Source: Methanocorpusculum sp. (GTDB taxonomy: Archaea; Halobacteriota; Methanomicrobia; Methanomicrobiales; Methanocorpusculaceae). Taken from it: DNA of 18,459 nucleotides. Of the stretch, positions 1-6,309 are shown in pieces (the stretch's first letter is position 1; every line of letters begins with the position of its first letter). The notes under the pieces are model-generated. The model did not search any database. It worked only from the letters and a program-made list of their open reading frames with translations, and was not told the origin of the DNA. The position numbers and the translations under genes were made by a program. The stretch is taken from the NCBI GenBank assembly GCA_029987025.1, contig DALTWQ010000020.1, forward strand, positions 1 to 18,459. The letters are read 5' to 3'.

Positions 1-358
1 TGCAATGTACAACCAGAACTGGTTCATGACCCAGTACATGATTATGCAGGATGCACTTGAACTCTTCCCCGAAGTTGACGCAGTAAAGTTCGTTGAGTCT
101 TTCCCGCGCCCGAAGAAAGAAGGAGAAGAGGAGAAAAAGCCGGCAGCAAAGAAGACTGCAGCAAAGAAGGCTGAAGGCGAAGCAGCAGAGAAGAAACCTG
201 CCGCAAAGAAGACTGCAGCAAAGAAGGCTGAAGGCGAAGCAGCAGAGAAGAAACCGGCTGCAAAGAAGACCGCAGCAAAGAAGACTGAGGCCGCAGCAGA
301 AAAGAAACCTGCCGCAAAGAAGACCACAGCAAAGAAAGCTGCTGAGAAGAAGGAATAA
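1..358 (+). CDS. 3' end of an unidentified gene with a Lys/Ala-rich histone H1-like C-terminal tail (5'-partial)
   Basis: The reading frame is open to the left edge, so the ATG at 5 is probably internal and the true start lies outside the window. About 40 residues of ordinary, aromatic- and Met-rich sequence (NQNWFMTQYMIMQDALELFP) come first. I do not recognise the family. From about residue 36 the protein becomes a low-complexity basic tail to the TAA at 356-358. The tail has four units of the type PAAKKTAAKKAEGEAAEKK, with periods of 19, 19, 18 and about 16 residues, the last two diverged. Such Lys/Ala/Pro tails resemble the C-terminus of histone H1 and bacterial H1-like or topoisomerase tails, which bind nucleic acid without specificity. 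That role is inference here. The catalytic or structural domain of the protein is upstream and unseen. Confidence 0.75.
   Translation, partial: AMYNQNWFMTQYMIMQDALELFPEVDAVKFVESFPRPKKEGEEEKKPAAKKTAAKKAEGEAAEKKPAAKKTAAKKAEGEAAEKKPAAKKTAAKKTEAAAEKKPAAKKTTAKKAAEKKE
140..355 (+). repeat. Tandem 57-bp coding repeats encoding the AAKK tail
   Basis: Units start at about 140, 197, 254 and 308. The first two are nearly identical in DNA, differing by a few synonymous third-position changes, and encode the same 19 residues. The third lacks one codon and the fourth is shorter. This suggests recent in-frame duplication, and the tail length probably varies between strains (inference). Confidence 0.85.
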
Positions 359-370
359 GACTTCTCAATA

Positions 371-382
371 ACCCTTTTTTTT
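371..382 (+). terminator. Oligo-T terminator directly abutting the next start codon
   Basis: Three C residues and eight T (375-382) follow the stop of the upstream gene and run directly into the ATG at 383. Archaeal RNA polymerase terminates on such T-tracts without needing a hairpin, so this is a plausible end for the first gene. Confidence 0.6.
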
Positions 383-1372
383 ATGCAGGCACGCTTTTTC
401 GATGCAGAAACGTGTGTCTGTAATCTTTGCGCGAGGCATTGCCGTATTCTGCCAGGTCATTTCGGATTCTGCAGAGTCCGGGAAAATGTTTCTGGTCTTC
501 CTGAGACAAAAACCTATGGAGAACTTACCGCCTGCGGCATAGACCCTGTTGAGAAAAAGCCGCTGAACCATTTTCTTCCGCGAAGCAGTACATTATCCAT
601 CAGTTCATTCGGCTGTAATTTTACCTGTCTTCACTGTCAGAACCATATGCTGTCGCAGTGTGCTGATGCAGAAACTGTTACTGTGTCTCCGGAAGAAGTC
701 GTCTCTCTTGCCCGGCGGGAGCAGGTACAAAGTATCTCATTTACATACAATGAGCCGACGGTCTTTTACGAGTACATGTATGACGTATCCCGCCTTGCCC
801 GGAAAGCCGGTATTAAAACGGCAATGATTACCAACGGATATCTGAGTGAGGATGCTGTTTCAGAAATCGCTCCTTACATGGATGCATTCAGAATCGATCT
901 GAAAGCGTTTTCTGATGAGTTCTACCGTACTGTCTGCGGTAATGCACACCTGCAGCCGGTCCTTGATACAATTCTGCGTGTATCTGAACTGAAACGTCAC
1001 CTGGAACTGGTAACACTGATAATCCCGGGAAAGAATGATTCTCCGGAAGAACTTGCATCGATGCTTGAGTGGGAACTGGAACGTCTCGGCCCTGCAGTCC
1101 CGCATCATTTCACGGCATTTTCACCGCAGTATCTGATGAGGGATGTACCTGCTGCTTCAAAGGCATTGATGGACAGAGTCTTTAATCAGGCAAAGACAGC
1201 CGGACTGTATTATCCGTATATCGGAAATGTGATACACACCGAAGGCGGAAAGACCTACTGTCCTTCGTGCGGCTCGCTTCTGATTCAGCGTGCCGGATAT
1301 ACTTCGTATCCACTCGGGATGAAGGACGGCTGCTGCGCACAGTGCGGCAGGAAAATTGAAGGAATCTTCTAA
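383..1372 (+). CDS. amrS: AmmeMemoRadiSam system radical SAM enzyme (AmrS-like, pyruvate-formate-lyase-activating type)
   Basis: This is a 329-residue radical SAM protein. The N-terminus carries a CNLCARHC motif (residues 13-20), then the cluster-binding CxxxCxxC as C78-NFT-C82-LH-C85, and TYNEPT in the barrel. The C-terminus holds two CxxC pairs (YCPSC and CAQC), a probable zinc ribbon or auxiliary metal site. This order and length fit the AmrS family, which is widespread in archaea, is linked genetically to AMMECR1 and MEMO proteins, and has no firmly assigned substrate. Neither AMMECR1 nor MEMO is encoded in this window. ATG 383 is the first codon after a T8 tract and has no Shine-Dalgarno. 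No clear TATA box lies 25-30 nt upstream, so expression may depend on read-through from the upstream gene. Confidence 0.88.
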   Translation: MQARFFDAETCVCNLCARHCRILPGHFGFCRVRENVSGLPETKTYGELTACGIDPVEKKPLNHFLPRSSTLSISSFGCNFTCLHCQNHMLSQCADAETVTVSPEEVVSLARREQVQSISFTYNEPTVFYEYMYDVSRLARKAGIKTAMITNGYLSEDAVSEIAPYMDAFRIDLKAFSDEFYRTVCGNAHLQPVLDTILRVSELKRHLELVTLIIPGKNDSPEELASMLEWELERLGPAVPHHFTAFSPQYLMRDVPAASKALMDRVFNQAKTAGLYYPYIGNVIHTEGGKTYCPSCGSLLIQRAGYTSYPLGMKDGCCAQCGRKIEGIF

Positions 1373-1383
1373 GATTCAAAAAC

Positions 1384-1390
1384 GATATAC
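1384..1390 (+). promoter_or_regulatory. TATA box for the DUF362 gene
   Basis: GATATAC preceded by an A-rich BRE-like CAAAAAC. It lies about 33 nt before the ATG at 1420, predicting a very short or absent leader and favouring that start over the internal ATG at 1459. Confidence 0.5.
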
Positions 1391-1400
1391 ACTAAGATAC

Positions 1401-1406
1401 TTTTTT
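1401..1406 (+). terminator. Oligo-T tract after amrS
   Basis: Six T, 29 nt past the amrS stop and inside the promoter region of the next gene. A weak terminator candidate. Confidence 0.4.
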
Positions 1407-1419
1407 CACAGCATCTGCA

Positions 1420-2562
1420 ATGCGAACTTATGAATACGATACGCGCCAAAAGAAATGTATGGAAGATGTCTATATTGCCCGTGCCGGTGCATTAAGCACA
1501 AAACGGAATACCGAACATAAACTGCAGGCGCTTTGCGAAGCTGCAGGTCTTTCAGCAGCCGTTTCCGAAGGAGACCTCACTGCAGTAAAGGTGCATTTCG
1601 GAGAACGCGGAAATGATGCTTTTGTAAATCCGATTCATGTGGCAGCAGTTGTCCGCGAGGTTCAGAAAGCCGGCGCAAAACCGTTTGTTACTGATACCAA
1701 CACACTCTACATAGGCGGGAGACGCAATGCGCCTGACCACCTGGAAACTGCAGCCATGCACGGATTTACCTGGCCGGTTCTTCCCTGTCCGGTGCTTATT
1801 GCCGACGGACTGAAAGGTGGAAACTATCGTGAGACGGAGGTCTACGGAAAGCATTTTGATACGGTAAAAATTGCCTCTGATATTGCTGCAGCAGACAGTA
1901 TGGTTGTTGTATCCCATTTCAAGGGGCATGAGGTTGCAGGTTTTGGCGGAGCACTCAAAAATCTCGGGATGGGATGCGCTGCAAATGAGGGTAAACGTGA
2001 GCAGCACACAACACGTCCGCTGGTGGTTCCGAAGAAGTGTGTCACCTGCGGTGCCTGCATTAATGCATGTCCGGAGTTCTGTATCTCAATTGAAGGGCCT
2101 TCGATTAAAATAGACCTGGAACGCTGCATAGGATGTCTTATGTGCATGAACACCTGTCCGAAACATGCCATTGACCTCGACTGGCAGGACGATGGTGTTG
2201 TGTTCGTTGAACGCATGATTGAGTATGCCGCAGGTGCTGTTGCAAACAAAACCGGAAAAACATTCTACATCAATTTCCTGACAAATATTACGCCGCACTG
2301 CGACTGCACTCCGTGGAATGATGTTCCGTTTGTTCCCGATATCGGAATTCTTGCATCCCGCGACCCGGTAGCGCTTGATAAAGCCTGTTATGACCTGGTA
2401 AACGGTATGGAAGGCGTTGAAGGAAGTCTGCTTCCCGACCATCACCACGCAGGTGAGGAAAAGTTTACCCGTGTCTGGCCGGGCACAAGTCCGGAGCTGC
2501 AGTTCTCTGCCGCAGAAGAGATGAATCTCGGAAAACGCGAGTATCGCTTAAAAGAGATATAA
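1420..2562 (+). CDS. DUF362 protein with two [4Fe-4S] ferredoxin motifs
   Basis: A 380-residue protein. Residues ~15-200 form a DUF362 domain (KVHFGERGN near 57-65, VSHFKGHEVAGFGGALKNLG near 164-183), split by a dicluster ferredoxin module. C207, C210, C213 and C217 form one CxxCxxCxxxCP motif; C236, C239, C242 and C246 form the second. DUF362 then resumes to the end. Family members are assumed to be iron-sulfur electron-transfer or activation proteins and are common in anaerobes. The reaction is unknown. The adjacent radical SAM gene could need such an electron donor, but the co-function is only inferred from proximity. The ATG at 1420 fits the TATA spacing. An internal ATG at 1459 (MEDVYIARAG) is the alternative and matches the usual short N-terminus better. 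Confidence 0.85.
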   Translation: MRTYEYDTRQKKCMEDVYIARAGALSTKRNTEHKLQALCEAAGLSAAVSEGDLTAVKVHFGERGNDAFVNPIHVAAVVREVQKAGAKPFVTDTNTLYIGGRRNAPDHLETAAMHGFTWPVLPCPVLIADGLKGGNYRETEVYGKHFDTVKIASDIAAADSMVVVSHFKGHEVAGFGGALKNLGMGCAANEGKREQHTTRPLVVPKKCVTCGACINACPEFCISIEGPSIKIDLERCIGCLMCMNTCPKHAIDLDWQDDGVVFVERMIEYAAGAVANKTGKTFYINFLTNITPHCDCTPWNDVPFVPDIGILASRDPVALDKACYDLVNGMEGVEGSLLPDHHHAGEEKFTRVWPGTSPELQFSAAEEMNLGKREYRLKEI

Positions 2563-2572
2563 CACTATACTA

Positions 2573-2578
2573 TTTTTT
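2573..2578 (+). terminator. Oligo-T terminator of the DUF362 gene
   Basis: A T6 run begins 11 nt after the stop codon. Confidence 0.45.
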
Positions 2579-2616
2579 CAAAGATACAGAATTGAACAAT
2601 CCGGCAAATTAAAACA

Positions 2617-2636
2617 GAGCAGGAGAACTCCTGCTC
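2617..2636. terminator. Perfect 9-bp inverted repeat between convergent genes
   Basis: GAGCAGGAG, AA, CTCCTGCTC. It sits between the convergent DUF362 (+) and histone (-) genes. On the - strand it begins 22 nt beyond the histone stop and is followed by TGTTTTAATTT, so it could form the 3' stem-loop of the histone mRNA or a shared bidirectional terminator. Confidence 0.5.
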
Positions 2637-2658
2637 TTCATCTGCCGCAAAAATACAT

Positions 2659-2856
2659 TTATTTTGCGAATTTAATGTCGTCTGCTTTGACGGTAACACG
2701 GCCGCAGAGTTCTGCGATGCCTGCTGCCTTCTTTGCGACTGCTGCAACGTACTCTTCTGCTGCTGCGACGAGTGCTGCTGCTGCTTCATCACCGATACGC
2801 TCTGCGCCTGCTGCTTTTGCAATGCGGATAATTGCTGCTTTTGGTAATTCAGTCAT
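2659..2856 (-). CDS. Archaeal histone, HMf family
   Basis: This is a 65-residue histone-fold protein that forms dimers and wraps DNA. It begins MTELPKAA and keeps family landmarks: the first-helix Arg (R11) and the AGAER loop Arg (R20), which match HMfB R10 and R19, and the GR-T-KADDI loop before the last helix. It ends just after KFAK, a few residues short of HMfA/B. By my alignment to HMfB the LARHAGRKT segment is IAELCGRVT, so the usual His49 is Leu and the Lys before Thr54 is Val. The ATG at 2856 is chosen over the in-frame ATG at 2865: it matches family N-termini, and a TATA box at 2884-2891 would start RNA close to it. The gene has its own promoter downstream of the GTPase gene. Confidence 0.93.
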   Translation of the reverse strand: MTELPKAAIIRIAKAAGAERIGDEAAAALVAAAEEYVAAVAKKAAGIAELCGRVTVKADDIKFAK

Positions 2857-2883
2857 GTTTATCATTAATTCATCTACTTAATA

Positions 2884-2891
2884 GAATAAAA
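2884..2891 (-). promoter_or_regulatory. TATA box for the histone gene
   Basis: TTTTATTC on the - strand, about 30 nt before the chosen ATG, which fits a leaderless or very short-leader mRNA. Confidence 0.45.
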
Positions 2892-2953
2892 GCATTTGGG
2901 TATTTACGCGGAGTTACGAGGAATTAGGGGGTATAATGAGGCTTAATCCGGGG

Positions 2954-2997
2954 AAAAAAAGAGGGTTGTGATTTTCTCCGGCGATGAATTGCGCCGG
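2954..2997 (-). terminator. Hairpin plus oligo-T terminator of the GTPase gene
   Basis: On the - strand a 6-bp stem (CCGGCG, 8-nt loop, CGCCGG; 2978-2997) starts 10 nt past the stop. A T7 run follows at 2960-2954. It separates the GTPase from the histone. Confidence 0.65.
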
Positions 2998-3006
2998 GTG
3001 CAGCAA

Positions 3007-4044
3007 TTACTCGTCCTGCTGATAATATCCGGTTTTACGTTCCGACCTTCCGCCGTGACGGGTGACTGCAGGGACGGGAAGTTCTGATCTGATATCAACC
3101 GGCTCTTTTATGAGATTTTCTTTTCTGATACGCAGAAGTTCTGCAAGGACTTCGTCAACGCCGTCGCCGGAAACCGTAGACATATTGAAGAAGCCGTCAT
3201 AGTGCTGAAGGTCCGCCTTATTTACCGCTGTCAGCATCGGAACCGATACGAGTGCATCAATCTCCTCACGCAGTTTAAACTGGGATTCAAGCGAATATCC
3301 GCAGTTTTCACTCGCATCAATGACGAAAAGCACGATGTCTGCGACATAAACCAGGGCATTGAGCGCCTGTTTTTCAATCGCATTCCGCTCGCTTCCGGTG
3401 CGGTCAAGAAGGCCGGGGGTATCAATGAACTGGATTTTTCTTCTGCGCTCTGCCATGCGGTGTCCCACAATAATTCCTTTTGTGGTGAACGGGTATGATG
3501 CAACCTCGGGTTCAGCAGTGGATACAAGTCTGATGAATGATGATTTGCCCACGTTCGGATATCCGGCGATAACGATGGTGAACTCATCCGGATTTACGTG
3601 CGGCAGTTTGCGCAGGATGTTTCGCACATCATTTAGGTAATGCAGTGCATCGTCTGCGCGGTGGACTATTGATGCTATGCGCGCGACGGCGCGTTTACGC
3701 TCTGTAAGCGTATCTGCACGGCGCATTCCCTGTGAGATTCCTTTACCTACATCGCGCACATTCTTTGCTGCCCACCCGACCATTCCTAAATTTTTCTTCA
3801 GCTCATCCATGCTGAACATAATATCGCAGAGATCTCTGTAGAACGGGGGAAGTTCTTCAAAGGTGGGAAAACTCTGAATGATTGCAACAAGTTTGTCATG
3901 TGCCGACTGGGTAATTGACCGTACAAAATCCTCATCAGCGTGACGTTTATTGGTTTTTTCCCGCATTTTTTTCGCAGCGCGGCGGAACACGCGGTCAAGC
4001 AGTTCATCAGCCGTAGGCACAGTCGGTATATCGTCGAAGTACAT
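3007..4044 (-). CDS. NOG1-family Obg-related GTPase
   Basis: A TRAFAC GTPase of the NOG1 branch, linked in eukaryotes and archaea to large-subunit ribosome assembly. With the ATG at 4044 it has 345 residues. The N-terminal helical NOG1 domain occupies ~1-150 and is followed by the G domain: G1 GYPNVGKSS (161-169), G2 Thr near 187, G3 DTPG (208-211), G4 NKAD (275-278) and a G5-like STVSG near 289-293. The tail after ~325 is short and basic, far shorter than eukaryotic NOG1. An in-frame GTG at 4053 is possible, but GGAAGTG at 4057-4051 is a Shine-Dalgarno match 6 nt before the ATG at 4044, which favours that start. The gene is divergent from the CBS regulator, with 47 nt between start codons. 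Confidence 0.9.
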   Translation of the reverse strand: MYFDDIPTVPTADELLDRVFRRAAKKMREKTNKRHADEDFVRSITQSAHDKLVAIIQSFPTFEELPPFYRDLCDIMFSMDELKKNLGMVGWAAKNVRDVGKGISQGMRRADTLTERKRAVARIASIVHRADDALHYLNDVRNILRKLPHVNPDEFTIVIAGYPNVGKSSFIRLVSTAEPEVASYPFTTKGIIVGHRMAERRRKIQFIDTPGLLDRTGSERNAIEKQALNALVYVADIVLFVIDASENCGYSLESQFKLREEIDALVSVPMLTAVNKADLQHYDGFFNMSTVSGDGVDEVLAELLRIRKENLIKEPVDIRSELPVPAVTRHGGRSERKTGYYQQDE

Positions 4045-4050
4045 CGTATC

Positions 4051-4057
4051 CACTTCC
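4051..4057 (-). promoter_or_regulatory. Shine-Dalgarno deciding the GTPase start
   Basis: GGAAGTG on the - strand, 6 nt before the ATG at 4044. It overlaps the alternative GTG start at 4053 and so argues against it. Confidence 0.55.
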
Positions 4058-4091
4058 TTTATTAGTTTTGCAGTCAGAAAGATTGTTACAT

Positions 4092-4970
4092 ATGGAACTC
4101 TCGCTGATACAAAAGGATATACTTATTACTCTTATCTCACTCTATCATCAATATTCCCATCCGGTTAAAGGAGAGGAGATTGCAGAAATCATCCGCAGAA
4201 ATCCGGGAACCGTACGGAATCAGATGCAGGCGCTGAAAGTCTTAGGCCTTACAGACGGTGTCCCGGGACCTAAGGGAGGGTATCACCCGACCTCCCGCGC
4301 GTATACCGAGTTAAACATCACCGACGACTACTCTGAAAGTGATGTTCCTCTCCTGCGAAACGGGGAACTCTGCGACGGAGCACGCGTAAATGAGATTGCC
4401 TTTACCACGCTGACGCACGCGGATTTATGCCACGCGCTGATTAAAATCATCGGAAACATCCGGCTGTTTGAGATTGGAGACACCATAACCGTCGGCCCCA
4501 CCCCGGTAAACAAGCTCTTAATCAAAGGCGAGGTCTTCGGCAAGGACGAGATTAACAGTTCTCTTTTAATCTCAACTACCGAGATGACCAGTCTTCCGAA
4601 AAAGATGGTGCGCGAGTACATGTCAATGCCGCTTATCTCGTTAGAGCCGGATATGACTCTTGCGTATGCAGCAAAGACGCTTCTGCAGAAGAAGATTCAC
4701 GGAGCGCCTGTTCTTGAAAACGGAGAACTTGCAGGGATTATTACTATGACTGATATTGTGTCTGCCTTTGATGCAGGTGTTGAACGGGAGGCACCGGTTG
4801 CATCTGTGATGGTTAAACATGTAATTACTATTCCTGATGACAGCAAACTCTACGAGGTCATCCGCAGGTTCAAAGAAGAGCATGTCGGAAGAATTATTGT
4901 AACCCGCGATGGAAATGCAGCAGGAATTCTTACCCACTCTGATATTGTGCGGGTGTTTCCGTCGCTGTAA
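4092..4970 (+). CDS. Winged-helix transcriptional regulator with tandem CBS domains
   Basis: A 292-residue protein. Residues 1-65 form a winged HTH (EEIAEIIRRNPGTVRNQMQA as the recognition region, then GVPGPKGGY as wing). Residues ~75-165 are a middle domain I cannot name. Two CBS motifs follow at ~173-229 and ~238-290, each ending in a GI(I/L)T-(M/H)-(T/S)DI strand. CBS pairs usually sense adenine nucleotides or SAM, so this is probably a ligand-responsive transcription factor. The ligand and targets are unknown. The ATG at 4092 is preferred over an in-frame TTG at 4068 because MELSLIQKDIL starts exactly at the HTH. The position is consistent with autoregulation and control of the divergent GTPase (inference). 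Confidence 0.86.
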   Translation: MELSLIQKDILITLISLYHQYSHPVKGEEIAEIIRRNPGTVRNQMQALKVLGLTDGVPGPKGGYHPTSRAYTELNITDDYSESDVPLLRNGELCDGARVNEIAFTTLTHADLCHALIKIIGNIRLFEIGDTITVGPTPVNKLLIKGEVFGKDEINSSLLISTTEMTSLPKKMVREYMSMPLISLEPDMTLAYAAKTLLQKKIHGAPVLENGELAGIITMTDIVSAFDAGVEREAPVASVMVKHVITIPDDSKLYEVIRRFKEEHVGRIIVTRDGNAAGILTHSDIVRVFPSL

Positions 4971-5002
4971 TCCGTGATAAAATCCGGTCAGGATATACAA
5001 AC

Positions 5003-5011
5003 CGATATATA
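5003..5011 (+). promoter_or_regulatory. TATA box for the PRC-barrel gene
   Basis: CGATATATA preceded by ACAAAC. It is 30 nt from the ATG at 5037, so the transcript should be leaderless or nearly so. Confidence 0.65.
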
Positions 5012-5036
5012 GTGAGATAACCTAAATTAATATACT

Positions 5037-5288
5037 ATGCAGAGTGAACAGTTCACCCACAATATCCGCAGAAAGCGCGTCATGAGTACCGACGGTAAAA
5101 TCATCGGTCAGATTAAGAACATCTCCTTTGATGCTCCGACCGGTCAGCTTCTGCGTCTGGTAATCCGCCCGGACCCGACCTTTGATACCACCGGATTCAA
5201 GGTTGAAAATGAATCCATCACCGTTCCCTTTGATGCAGTCAAAGATATTACTGACTTCATCGTGGTTGACCGCTACATGCTTCACTAA
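5037..5288 (+). CDS. PRC-barrel domain protein
   Basis: An 83-residue single-domain protein. The pattern RKRVMSTDGKIIGQIKNISFDAPTG followed by LRLVIRP and a final VPFDAVKDI-D-IVVDR is the PRC-barrel fold, a small beta barrel related to the RimM C-terminal domain and to photosynthetic reaction centre H subunits. Stand-alone archaeal copies are common and are thought to bind RNA or protein partners. No specific role can be given. It has its own strong TATA box and its own terminator, so it is monocistronic and probably well expressed. Confidence 0.88.
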   Translation: MQSEQFTHNIRRKRVMSTDGKIIGQIKNISFDAPTGQLLRLVIRPDPTFDTTGFKVENESITVPFDAVKDITDFIVVDRYMLH

Positions 5289-5301
5289 ATCCCTGAAGCA
5301 T

Positions 5302-5334
5302 TTATAGCTATTATCTATAACTTCTAATTTTTTT
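5302..5334 (+). terminator. Intrinsic-type terminator of the PRC-barrel gene
   Basis: TTATAG, 7-nt loop, CTATAA (5302-5320), then T7 at 5328-5334. The stem is A/T-rich and contains a TATA-like TTTATAG, so part of it could alternatively be an upstream promoter element for the next gene. Confidence 0.6.
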
Positions 5335-5347
5335 GTTGTTAAAGGAA

Positions 5348-5355
5348 GGTATATC
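5348..5355 (+). promoter_or_regulatory. TATA box for the SIMPL gene
   Basis: GGTATATC after the purine-rich AAAGGAAG. It is about 28 nt from the ATG at 5380, predicting a leaderless mRNA. Confidence 0.55.
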
Positions 5356-5379
5356 TCGTTTCATACCGTATATGTCAGT

Positions 5380-6141
5380 ATGAAAACGAAAACCGTTTTA
5401 TTCACTGCGCTGGTTCTTGCAGCAGTCGCTTTTCTCTGCGTTCTTCCGGCCGCAGCTGACGACAGTATCAAAGACCATGTAATTACTGTTTCAGGATACG
5501 GTGAATCCACCTCAACACCTGATATGGCAACCCTGACTCTCGGTATCGAAACCGAAGGTACTGATGCTGCAAAGGTACAGAAAGAAAACACGGAAAAGAT
5601 GAACAAGGTCATCTCCGCGCTGAAATCTGCCGGCATTGCTGATTCTGATATCAAGACAAACCGCTACTCTATGTACTCGAATAAGATTTCCGAGTACAAT
5701 GCGGGTAAATATCCGGCGGGAACTACTGTCTACTACGTAAGCAACACGGTTTCTGTTACCACGTATGATGTTTCAAAAGTAGGTGACCTTATTGACAAGG
5801 CAGTGGCTGCAGGTGCAAACAATGTGAACAGTCTTCAGTTCTCCTTATCCAACGAGAAATATATCCAGGAACGCAAGGCAGCACTTGTTTCCGCAGTAAA
5901 GGCCGCACGCGCTGACGCTGATGCTGTTGCAGGAGCCTTAGGTATTTCCATCACCGGAACCGGCCATATTTCCATCGACCAGAGCTACAAGCCTGTCTCG
6001 TATACTTCTGTAGATGCGGTTATGATGTACTCTGCAGAAGATGCAGCAGTTCCGGCACCGAAAGCAGCAGCCGGTTCTACAAGCGTAGAGTCCGGCTCGT
6101 TAAAGACGACCGCAACTGTTTCTATAACTTATCTTTACTGA
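5380..6141 (+). CDS. Exported SIMPL-domain (DUF541) protein
   Basis: A 253-residue protein. A signal peptide (MKTKT, hydrophobic ~6-22, AAA-D cleavage near 26) directs it outside the membrane. The rest is a SIMPL domain with the usual opening ITVSGYGESTSTPDMATLTL, a central coiled/helical part around VQKENTEKMNKVISALKSAG, and DIKTNRYSM. The family includes bacterial BP26/OMP28 surface antigens, which form ring oligomers, and YggE, linked to oxidative-stress tolerance. The archaeal role is unknown. An Ala/Pro-rich stretch at ~217-235 precedes the last strand. No transmembrane segment follows the signal peptide, so it is secreted or surface associated. The TGA stop lies inside the 5' arm of the terminator stem. 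Confidence 0.88.
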   Translation: MKTKTVLFTALVLAAVAFLCVLPAAADDSIKDHVITVSGYGESTSTPDMATLTLGIETEGTDAAKVQKENTEKMNKVISALKSAGIADSDIKTNRYSMYSNKISEYNAGKYPAGTTVYYVSNTVSVTTYDVSKVGDLIDKAVAAGANNVNSLQFSLSNEKYIQERKAALVSAVKAARADADAVAGALGISITGTGHISIDQSYKPVSYTSVDAVMMYSAEDAAVPAPKAAAGSTSVESGSLKTTATVSITYLY

Positions 6142-6165
6142 GGATTTACCTCAGACCTCTTTTTT
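6138..6165 (+). terminator. Intrinsic terminator overlapping the SIMPL stop codon
   Basis: CTGAGG, 5-nt loop, CCTCAG (6138-6154), then a T6 run at 6160-6165. The stop codon TGA is part of the stem. Confidence 0.75.
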
Positions 6166-6309
6166 CATCTGATTGAAGGAAAAAATCTGCACGTTTTGCA
6201 GTGCTGTTTAATTGACAGATTATACTGCTGATGAATTGTCTCTCTTCAAAGGAAGAAAAAAAGGTCGGTTATGGATGTTTAATTCGGTGTTCTGAATAAT
6301 GAAGGGATG
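6166..6309. other. Intergenic region between convergent genes
   Basis: No convincing ORF. It contains a 5-bp stem (CTGCA, 5-nt loop, TGCAG; 6187-6201) and the - strand terminator described separately. Confidence 0.5.
6256..6262 (-). terminator. Oligo-T terminator of the WG/phosphatase gene
   Basis: T7 on the - strand, 48 nt past the stop at 6310. Confidence 0.45.

Noticed and set aside
42..368. Antisense and +1-frame ORFs over the Lys/Ala tail
   Set aside because: They are mirror products of the tandem repeat (Leu/Gln/Ser- or Arg/Gln-rich), without start signals.
2675..2881. Ala/Ser-rich + strand ORF opposite the histone
   Set aside because: It is the shadow of the Ala-rich histone gene, which has clear family motifs and a promoter.
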